Assembly (NCBI GenBank): GCA_945868935.1 | Contig: CAMBNE010000006.1 | Location: forward strand, 1 to 12,832 | Source of the DNA: an uncultured Clostridia bacterium | GTDB taxonomy: Bacteria > Bacillota > Clostridia > Oscillospirales > Acutalibacteraceae | Length of the DNA: 12,832 bases | Direction of reading: 5' to 3' | Shown: in pieces, positions 1 through 5,135 of the stretch | Numbering within the stretch: the stretch's first letter is position 1 | How the letters are laid out: every line of letters starts with the position of its first letter | The notes under the pieces: generated by a model | What the model was told of the DNA's origin: nothing | The model's input: the letters and a program-made list of their open reading frames with translations, nothing else | Database searches by the model: none | Position numbers and translations under genes: made by a program

Positions 1-162
1 TTTACCAAACTATTGGAATTGCTAATGGAAGATGATATTTCATTAAACTATAAATTCGAAAAAGAATACAACAAAAAGCTTTTTATTGAGGTGTGTGGAG
101 AATACATATCCGATTTAAATCAAGAATTAATCAGTGTTAGAGAAGAATTGAAAAAAATATAG
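1..162 (+). CDS. C-terminal end of an unknown protein (cut by window start)
   Basis: Frame 1 is open from the first base and ends at TAG 160-162, giving the last 53 residues of a protein that starts outside the window. The tail is charged and probably helical, rich in Glu, Leu and Lys, and ends EELKKI. I recognise no domain. The sequence is AT-rich, like the following gene and unlike the GC-richer mobilization genes after 1160. It could be cargo of the mobile element or flanking DNA; nothing visible decides between these. Coding status is inferred only from the uninterrupted frame and the stop just before an AT-rich gap. Confidence 0.5.
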   Translation, partial: FTKLLELLMEDDISLNYKFEKEYNKKLFIEVCGEYISDLNQELISVREELKKI

Positions 163-250
163 AACGTATTCGTTGAACCAATATATTTGAATTTAAAGCT
201 TTATATTTGTAAGTTTATTTTAGTTTAATAATTTGAGGAGTTTCAAATTA

Positions 251-958
251 ATGAACAATCAGTATGATAAACGCGTCTACGCCGGATATTACAAGCGCTA
301 CGACGGAAAACTTTTCTATGTAGTTACTATGGCGAAGGACGGAGTGACAGGCGAAGATATGGTAATCTATATGCCGTACTCTATAAGGAATGATGAGAAC
401 TATTTAACAATAAGCAAAAAGCAATTTTGTGAGCCTGTTATGGTTGACGGAAAGCTAAGAACTCGGTATAAGCGGCAAACGCAGATGAGAATTGAGCAGG
501 ATTTTATTGATTCATTAGAGAATGATCTTCTTCCGACACCAAAGCGAAAACGAGTTCCAAGACCTGATGAAGAAAAATACAGAGAATATCGTACTGCTAC
601 AAACTACTATGATTACGCAAAAGATTTATGCGTGAACTATTTAGTTGATTTGAGAAAGTATAAATTCTCAAAAAACTATTATGATGATTTCATAGCTCTA
701 TCTAAGAAAGAAATGGAAATAGTTTACGAGGATTTGAAGTTTATAAAAACGTGCTTCCAAACGGTACTTCGGGATTATGCTGAATTTTTCAATGAAAGGT
801 TTATAAAACGGTTGTCCATCAGAAAATATGCAGAAGCTCACAATATGAATCGTGGCAGCGTTGAAAATATACAGCGGAAGATGTATAAAAAGCTATCGGC
901 ATTATTGTATGAACGTGATCAAGCCGACGGAAAGGTTCGTATAAAAACAACTGAATAA
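251..958 (+). CDS. Putative HTH regulator with DUF1653-like N-terminus
   Basis: This is a 235-residue protein. ATG 251 is chosen because GAGGAG (235-240) lies 10 bases upstream; a TTG at 233 in the same frame would swallow that ribosome binding site. Residues 5-60 (GYYKRYDGKLFYVVTMA... then IYMP... ISKKQF) have the alternating strand pattern and key words of the small DUF1653 fold: a YDGK turn, an acidic TGEDMVIY strand and a final KQF. The middle is charged and helical. The C-terminus, about residues 185-220 (LSIRKYAEAHNMNRGSVENIQRKMYKKL), reads as a helix-turn-helix resembling sigma region 4. It probably binds DNA and may regulate the element. The adjacent tandem repeats at 1013-1150 are obvious candidate sites, but that link is inference. 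The gene ends in an intrinsic terminator. Confidence 0.7.
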   Translation: MNNQYDKRVYAGYYKRYDGKLFYVVTMAKDGVTGEDMVIYMPYSIRNDENYLTISKKQFCEPVMVDGKLRTRYKRQTQMRIEQDFIDSLENDLLPTPKRKRVPRPDEEKYREYRTATNYYDYAKDLCVNYLVDLRKYKFSKNYYDDFIALSKKEMEIVYEDLKFIKTCFQTVLRDYAEFFNERFIKRLSIRKYAEAHNMNRGSVENIQRKMYKKLSALLYERDQADGKVRIKTTE

Positions 959-967
959 TTTGATTAG

Positions 968-1002
968 TAAACACTTGTTTTTTGACAGGTGTTTATTTTT
1001 TT
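968..1002 (+). terminator. Intrinsic terminator after the HTH gene
   Basis: TAAACACTT (968-976) pairs with AGGTGTTTA (987-995) over 9 bp, including one G-T wobble, around a 10-base loop. Seven T residues (996-1002) follow directly. It lies 10 bases after the stop at 958 and should end that transcript, separating it from the mobilization genes. Confidence 0.85.
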
Positions 1003-1012
1003 GTCTTTATGC

Positions 1013-1150
1013 TTATGACAGGTTTATGACAAAAAAGAAGTGTCCTTGGGAACGGGTGAAAGGGTTAATCCGATTTCACTGTCGCAATGACACTTTTATG
1101 ACAGAAAACAAGTGCTTTTGCGTGAAGGGTGAAAGGGTAATTCTTTCACT
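1013..1150 (+). repeat. Diverged tandem repeat with paired ATGACA boxes and GTGAAA palindromes
   Basis: There are two copies, 1013-1080 and 1085-1150, offset by 72 bp. By eye they are about three-quarters identical with two small gaps. Each copy starts with two ATGACA boxes exactly 11 bp apart (1015 and 1026; 1087 and 1098). Each ends with an inverted repeat, GTGAAAGGG ... TTTCAC. In the second copy the palindrome is GTGAAAG/CTTTCAC with a 7-base loop. Helically phased boxes plus palindromes look like binding sites for a DNA-binding protein, either operators or iterons. The function is inferred, not shown. An open frame across this stretch has no ribosome binding site and is not believed to code. 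Confidence 0.7.
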
Positions 1151-1160
1151 ACAACTGAAT

Positions 1161-1272
1161 AGCTGCCAAGCGAAGGATAAACCGCCACGACCTCTACGGA
1201 GCGAGCGCAGCCGAAAGGCTGACGGCACAGCGTCGAGCAGGATTGCCTGTCAGGAAAGTACGCTTTGGCAGT
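1161..1272 (+). ncRNA. Candidate structured RNA or structured DNA element
   Basis: A closing helix pairs CTGCCAAGCG (1163-1172) with CGCTTTGGCAG (1261-1271), 10 bp with a single bulged T. Inside it, CGAC (1188-1191) pairs with GTCG (1232-1235). That helix encloses two tight hairpins: CTC-TACG-GAG (1192-1201), a UNCG-type loop, and CAGCC-GAAA-GGCTG (1208-1221), a GNRA loop. A third hairpin, CAGG-ATTG-CCTG, lies at 1238-1249. Two classic stable RNA tetraloops inside a multibranch fold argue for an RNA. A single-stranded DNA structure used in transfer or replication is the alternative. I cannot assign it to a named family. Strand is assumed from the tetraloops reading correctly on plus and from the downstream genes. 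Confidence 0.5.
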
Positions 1273-1424
1273 GATGACACACAACATACAGTTTGATGTC
1301 ACGCTTTTTAAGGCTCACGAGCCGCTCATAATGCGCCCTCTGAACGACGAAACGCACGAAGGAGAGTAATTATATTACCAACCGCATTTTCGGACTTATT
1401 AAGCGTGACAGGAAAGGAGGTCAA

Positions 1425-1805
1425 ATGCTCATTGAAATTAAGGCAGGGCAATTTCGGAAGGTCAGCCGCTTGGTCAGACGGGCGTGCTGCAACTGTATGG
1501 ACGGCAACTGTCTGTTGCTCGATGACGGAGAAACGCACACTTGCGTGCAGCTGATTTCCAAGTATCACATCTTCTGCACCCATTTCAAAGACGCCGTACT
1601 TCCTCTCGACAAGGAACTGTACCGGGAGTTGATCTGCGGCAACGACTACAAGCGTTGTCAAAGCTGCGGCTCACGCTTTTATTCCAAGGCTCGCAATAAA
1701 CGCTACTGCGACAAATGCGCCGACAGAATCAAGCGGCAGAAGTCAGCCGAACGTAAGCGCCGTCAACGTGAACGGCAGAAACAGCCCCTATATATAAATA
1801 ACTAA
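1425..1805 (+). CDS. Cys-rich VLP-type protein with C-terminal zinc ribbon
   Basis: The protein has 126 residues. Its start is fixed by a near-consensus AAAGGAGGT (1413-1421) just before ATG 1425. The N-terminal part (about residues 14-72) carries the pattern of the cysteine-rich VLP family common in Firmicutes conjugative and mobilizable elements: RRACCNCMDGNCLLLDD, then THTCVQ, FCTHF and VLPLD. The C-terminal part is a separate four-cysteine zinc ribbon, CQSCG then YCDKC (about residues 83-103). A very basic tail (KRQKSAERKRRQRERQK) follows that could bind nucleic acid. The family's biochemical role is not known to me. It is the first gene of the mobilization cluster, preceding mobC and the relaxase. 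Family assignment is from memory of the motif pattern. Confidence 0.85.
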   Translation: MLIEIKAGQFRKVSRLVRRACCNCMDGNCLLLDDGETHTCVQLISKYHIFCTHFKDAVLPLDKELYRELICGNDYKRCQSCGSRFYSKARNKRYCDKCADRIKRQKSAERKRRQRERQKQPLYINN

Positions 1806-1829
1806 ATAGACAAATAAAAAAATAACTAA

Positions 1830-1894
1830 CCGAAAAAGAAGAAGTTTATCTTAACACACCTACCTATATGGGCGGCAAAAACTTTTCTTTTCGG
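1830..1894 (+). repeat. Imperfect inverted repeat in the leader of the next gene
   Basis: The left arm (1830-1847, starting CCGAAAAAGAAG) pairs with the right arm (1879-1894, ending CTTTTCGG). That gives about 16 bp with two single-base bulges and a loop of about 31 bases. It fills most of the 109-base gap between the Cys-rich gene and the gene at 1915, and ends a few bases before that gene's ribosome binding site. It could be a leader structure or part of a transfer origin. I see no terminator T-run on plus. Confidence 0.5.
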
Positions 1895-1914
1895 GAAGTA
1901 GAAAGGAGAACCAA

Positions 1915-2229
1915 ATGAACGACAACGCAAAAGTATTCTCGTTGGTTGAGATGAGAGAAATGATGATCGACACCTCGGACTATCAGATGATGGAGGAGGT
2001 CGGAGAGTTCACCGGAACGCTTGAAATGAAAGCGCAGGGACACAAGAAATCCATCCGTATTTTCCTCACCCTCGACGACGGAAGAAAAATCATCACACCG
2101 ATTTTCTGGTGGCAGACTTACCTCGGCTTTTACTATATGCCGATCGGTACGAAGCTCCGACTTTTTTATTCGGAAAGTAGTCAGAACAAAGTTTATCTTG
2201 AGAAGATTGAAATCATTAAAAATGTGTAG
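1915..2229 (+). CDS. Small unknown mobilization-region protein
   Basis: The protein has 104 residues, starting at ATG 1915 behind AAAGGAG (1902-1908). I do not recognise the family. It has a short acidic and methionine-rich helical start (MREMMIDTSDYQMMEEV). From about residue 30 onward it is mostly beta-strand: FTGTLEMKAQ, KSIRIFLTLDDGRKIITPIFWWQ, a tight YYMPIGTKLRLFY, then KVYLEKIEII. That pattern is compatible with a small barrel fold such as an OB-fold, but this is only a guess. There is no signal peptide or membrane span. The stop codon lies inside the first hairpin of the following oriT-like region, so this gene sits immediately upstream of the mobilization genes and may contribute to DNA processing. 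Confidence 0.75.
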   Translation: MNDNAKVFSLVEMREMMIDTSDYQMMEEVGEFTGTLEMKAQGHKKSIRIFLTLDDGRKIITPIFWWQTYLGFYYMPIGTKLRLFYSESSQNKVYLEKIEIIKNV

Positions 2230-2334
2230 CGTGGCTACACGGCACTACACAGGGCGTAAGTCCTATGGTGTAGCGAGCATAGGTTTTGTAAAGCCAAAAC
2301 CGGCGGCTGAAAGCCGAAAGGGGAACATTCCCCT
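2224..2334 (+). other. Candidate oriT: hairpin cluster upstream of mobC
   Basis: Five consecutive inverted repeats lie in the 135-base gap before mobC. They are GTGTAG/CTACAC (2224-2240), CTACAC/GTGTAG (2245-2273, loop GGGCGTAAGTCCTATG-like), GGTTTT/AAAACC (2282-2301), CGGCT-GAA-AGCCG (2304-2316) and AGGGGA-ACAT-TCCCCT (2319-2334). Transfer origins of mobilizable elements are typically inverted-repeat arrays next to the accessory and relaxase genes, so an oriT here is well placed. I cannot locate the nick site. A structured mRNA leader controlling mobC is the alternative. Confidence 0.55.
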
Positions 2335-2364
2335 GTAACCCCAATTCAGAAAGGAAGTTTTACA

Positions 2365-2685
2365 ATGCGAAAGCGCAATTTTAACATCAATGTCAGAGTA
2401 ACCGAGAACGAAAAAAAGCGGCTGAAAAGAGCCGCAAAGCACTACGGAATTTCGCTCTCGGAGTATCTGAGAAAGGTCGGTTTGAACAAAAACCTGACCG
2501 AAAAACCGAGTCAAAAGCTCTATGAGGTGTACGCTTCGGTGAACGATTTGCGGAGCAATCTATATCCGCTTGACGGAAGAATTTTGGAGAGAAAGCTCTC
2601 GTATATTGAGCAGAAAATTCTCTCCGCTTACCACGAACGAGAGGAGGATGACAGCGGTGGCGACAACGAAAATTTGGGCGGTTAA
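2365..2685 (+). CDS. mobC: MobC-like relaxosome accessory protein
   Basis: The protein has 106 residues, with ATG 2365 behind AAAGGAAG (2350-2357). The N-terminus, NFNINVRVTENEKKRLKRAAKHYGISLSEYLRKVGL (residues 5-40), is a ribbon-helix-helix: a beta strand followed by two helices. This is the form of MobC/MbeC-type proteins, which bind oriT and help the relaxase open the DNA. The second half is helical and charged. The 3' end overlaps the start of the relaxase by 29 bases, which suggests translational coupling. The hairpin array directly upstream is the likely target. Length and gene order are as usual for MOBP mobilization cassettes of Firmicutes. Confidence 0.88.
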   Translation: MRKRNFNINVRVTENEKKRLKRAAKHYGISLSEYLRKVGLNKNLTEKPSQKLYEVYASVNDLRSNLYPLDGRILERKLSYIEQKILSAYHEREEDDSGGDNENLGG

Positions 2686-4024
2686 GGACAACTTGGAGCG
2701 CACGGTGAACTACGCCGCCAACCCTGAAAAGACGGTTGATTCCGATTTGAAAAAGGTGATTCACTACGCCGGTGACGAAGCAAAAACGGAGAGCCGTTGC
2801 TATGTGACAGGCGTGAATTGCAACGCCGAAACCGCCTTTGAGGAGATGAGCGCCGTGCAAGAACGCTTCGGAAAAACAGGCGGCAACGTCGCCTATCACG
2901 CTTACCAGAGCTTCAAAACAGGCGAGATTACGCCGGAGCTTTGCCACGAAATCGGCGTTGAGTTGGCAAAGAAAATGTGGGGCAACGAGTATCAGGTGTT
3001 GGTAGCGACGCATCTGAATACCGGTACGCTGCACAACCATTTTGTCGTTTGCAGCACTAATATGTGGACGGGCAAAAAGTTCGATTGCAACGAGGGAGCT
3101 TACTGGAAATTCAGAGCTTTGTCGGATAAGCTGTGCGCCGAACATAATTTGACCGTCATCAAAAATCCGTCGGGGAAAACGCCGAGGAGTATTTACTTCG
3201 CTGAGAAAAACGGCGAGCCGACTGCGTTCAATGTTCTCCGTGAAGCGATTGATTACGGCATTGAACATTCCAGAAGTTTTGAAAACTTCAAGTGGATTAT
3301 GAAGGATATGGGATATGTAATGTGCCTGAATCCGAAGCACCGTTACTGGACAATTCGATCCGCCAACAGCAAGAAATCTGTGCGTATGTACCGTTTGGGT
3401 GACGAGTACAATAACGAAGCAATCCGACGCAGGATCCACGAAAACAATACGCAGCATTGGCGAAACGCCGCCGAGTATGAGTACAATCGCAAGCAGATGA
3501 AGCGCTTTAAGCCGAGGGTATTTGTGTTCCGTGGCAGTTTCAAAAAGCTCAAATCCTTCGGCGGTTTATACGCCAAATATCTGCACTATCTTTATCTGAT
3601 GGGCAAGCTGCCAAAGCGAAATCAGCGCAAGCCGTTATCGCCTGAAATGCGTGAAGCGTGGCGGCATTTGGACAGGTATTCACGCCAAGTGACATTGGTT
3701 TCAAACAAAAAGCTGCACACGCTTGACGATGTAAAAGTCTTTATCTCTGATACCGACAAGGAGATTAAGGAAGTTACCGAACTGCGAGAGAAGGTATATA
3801 ACAAGCTCCGCCACTGCGATAACGACGACAGAGTCAAGGAACTGAAAAAGAGCCGTGACGACTGTACAACGCTCTTGCGGCAGCTCCGTAAGGAAAAGAA
3901 AATCGCCCTTACAATCATTGAGGACGAGCCGAAGATTAACGAAAATATCCGCTGTGAAATACAGGCGCAAAACCTCGCAAGAGGAAGGAACCCTAAAACA
4001 AGAAAGAAGGAATATGAAAGATGA
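2657..4024 (+). CDS. MOBP-family relaxase (relaxase/mobilization nuclease)
   Basis: The relaxase has 455 residues. It nicks one strand at oriT, stays bound to the 5' end through a tyrosine, and pilots the strand into a recipient. GTG 2657 is preferred because GAGGAGG (2641-2647) lies 9 bases upstream and it gives the familiar MATTKIW start; ATG 2648 in frame touches the Shine-Dalgarno. Visible motifs are Tyr19 in NYAANPEKT (likely catalytic), YHAYQSF around His81, and the metal-binding triad HLNTGTLHNH (His119, His126, His128). The C-terminal third is a basic, coiled-coil-like region typical of this group. The type resembles relaxases of Tn1549-like elements. The gene overlaps mobC upstream and the ParB-like gene downstream (ATGA), so the three are expected to be co-translated. 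Confidence 0.93.
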   Translation: MATTKIWAVKDNLERTVNYAANPEKTVDSDLKKVIHYAGDEAKTESRCYVTGVNCNAETAFEEMSAVQERFGKTGGNVAYHAYQSFKTGEITPELCHEIGVELAKKMWGNEYQVLVATHLNTGTLHNHFVVCSTNMWTGKKFDCNEGAYWKFRALSDKLCAEHNLTVIKNPSGKTPRSIYFAEKNGEPTAFNVLREAIDYGIEHSRSFENFKWIMKDMGYVMCLNPKHRYWTIRSANSKKSVRMYRLGDEYNNEAIRRRIHENNTQHWRNAAEYEYNRKQMKRFKPRVFVFRGSFKKLKSFGGLYAKYLHYLYLMGKLPKRNQRKPLSPEMREAWRHLDRYSRQVTLVSNKKLHTLDDVKVFISDTDKEIKEVTELREKVYNKLRHCDNDDRVKELKKSRDDCTTLLRQLRKEKKIALTIIEDEPKINENIRCEIQAQNLARGRNPKTRKKEYER

Positions 4025-4866
4025 CGCAACCCATTCAAGAGAATGTTCAAAGCATTCCCATAAACGAAATACAGCCGTTCCGTAATCATCCGTTCACCGT
4101 GGCTGACAATGAGGATATGGCAAAGATTGTCGAGAGCATCGGCAAGGTCGGAACGATTACGCCTTTGCTCGCCAGACCGCTGCCGGACGGCGGTTATGAA
4201 TTAATATCGGGACACCGCCGCTTGGAAGCCTGCCGCAAGCTCAGGCTTGATACTATACCCGTGATTGTCAGAGAAATGACGGACGATGAAGCGGTGATCG
4301 CTATGGTTGACGCTAACCTACAGCGTGAGCATATCCTGCCGAGCGAAAAAGCGTTCGCTTACAAGATGAAGCTGGAAGCGATAAAACACCAAGGCGTTGC
4401 TTCCCGACAAGTTGTCGGAAAGCGTGAGAGTGCCGATGATGTAAATGTCAGCGAAAGCGGGCGAACTGTTCAGCGATACATTCGCTTAACAAAACTAATC
4501 CCCGAATTACTCAAGCTGATGGACGAGGGAAAGATTGCTTTCTCTGTCGGTGTGGAACTGTCTTATCTCTCACCCGGAATTCAGCGTAATTTATATACTA
4601 TCATTGAGCGTGATGATCATACCCCGTCTTACTCACAGGCTTATCGTTTGCACAAAGCGTTCAATACCTGTTCTCTCACGAAAGAGGGATTGGAACTTGT
4701 GATGTCGGAGGAAAAAGCCAACCAACGTGAAACGCTTAAAATCCCAATGGACAAGGTGAGGAAGTACGCTCCAAGAGCTACCGACAATCAGCTTGAAGAT
4801 TTTATCCTCAAAGCCTGCGATTATTACCAACGTTATCTCAAGAGACAGCGTGACCGTGAAAGATGA
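4021..4866 (+). CDS. ParB/Spo0J-like DNA-binding protein
   Basis: The protein has 281 residues and starts within the ATGA shared with the relaxase stop. It shows the order of the ParB family. The N-terminal nuclease/CTPase-like domain (residues 9-95) contains the ...INEIQPFRNHPF... start, a middle TITPLLARPLPDGGYELISGHRRLEA strand-helix with GHRR at 64-67, and VDANLQREHILPSEKAFAYKM. A helix-turn-helix region follows (about 115-190; GRTVQRYIRLTKLIPELLKLMDEGKIAFSVGVELS). There is no ParA partner nearby, as is common in integrative elements. There it may act in regulation, in maintenance of the excised circle, or in relaxosome function; which of these applies is unknown. Confidence 0.9.
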   Translation: MTQPIQENVQSIPINEIQPFRNHPFTVADNEDMAKIVESIGKVGTITPLLARPLPDGGYELISGHRRLEACRKLRLDTIPVIVREMTDDEAVIAMVDANLQREHILPSEKAFAYKMKLEAIKHQGVASRQVVGKRESADDVNVSESGRTVQRYIRLTKLIPELLKLMDEGKIAFSVGVELSYLSPGIQRNLYTIIERDDHTPSYSQAYRLHKAFNTCSLTKEGLELVMSEEKANQRETLKIPMDKVRKYAPRATDNQLEDFILKACDYYQRYLKRQRDRER

Positions 4867-4876
4867 GGTGAACCTA

Positions 4877-5047
4877 TTGAGCAATGAATTACGATCTGCG
4901 GAATACTCGGAAGAAGCATTAACGCTCCTTGCCAAAGCATTTGTTCCGAATATTATAGATTTTTACAACAGCGAATTTGGAAAGCAATACTATGAAAATT
5001 GGCTGAAGGCTCACCCCGAATATCAGGATCAGAAAATGGTTGCGTAG
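4877..5047 (+). CDS. Small unknown protein downstream of parB-like gene
   Basis: The protein has about 56 residues. The start is uncertain: TTG 4877 has GAGGTG (4865-4870) at 6 bases, while GTG 4868 and GTG 4856 are in the same frame. The sequence SNELRSAEYSEEALTLLAKAFVPNIIDFYNSEFGKQYYENWLKAHPEYQ looks like a compact helical protein with many aromatic residues. I do not recognise a characterised family. It follows the ParB-like gene almost without a gap and probably shares its transcript. It is the last gene before the recombinase unit. Confidence 0.65.
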   Translation: MSNELRSAEYSEEALTLLAKAFVPNIIDFYNSEFGKQYYENWLKAHPEYQDQKMVA

Positions 5048-5096
5048 AATTGACACATTCGACTGTTTTCTGAAAAAACTGTAATATAAAAATACA

Positions 5097-5122
5097 GCTC
5101 TCCGTCATTTTCGGCGGAGAGC
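5097..5122 (+). promoter_or_regulatory. Hairpin abutting the recombinase ribosome binding site
   Basis: GCTCTCCG (5097-5104) pairs perfectly with CGGAGAGC (5115-5122) around a 10-base loop. The very next base starts AAAGGAGGT (5123-5131), the Shine-Dalgarno of the recombinase. There is no T-run, so it is not a plus-strand intrinsic terminator. It may affect translation or mRNA stability of the recombinase, or be an operator. That role is inferred from position only. Confidence 0.55.
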
Positions 5123-5135
5123 AAAGGAGGTCAAA

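Noticed and set aside
1..6. TTTACC at the window start as a copy of the attachment core (TTTACC at 6643-6648)
   Set aside because: Six matching bases are expected by chance, and the sequence continues as an open coding frame with no resemblance to a recombinase.
960..1274. 104-residue plus-strand open frame
   Set aside because: It runs through a terminator, the tandem repeats and the structured element. It has no Shine-Dalgarno and no protein-like pattern.
2393..3457. 354-residue open frame on the minus strand
   Set aside because: It lies wholly opposite mobC and the relaxase, has no ribosome binding site and a composition (Arg, Phe, Cys rich) typical of an antisense shadow.
5050..5087. TTGACA and TAATAT as a promoter for the recombinase
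   Set aside because: The two hexamers are 26 bases apart, too far for a sigma-A promoter, and no good -10 lies at 16-18 bases from the TTGACA.
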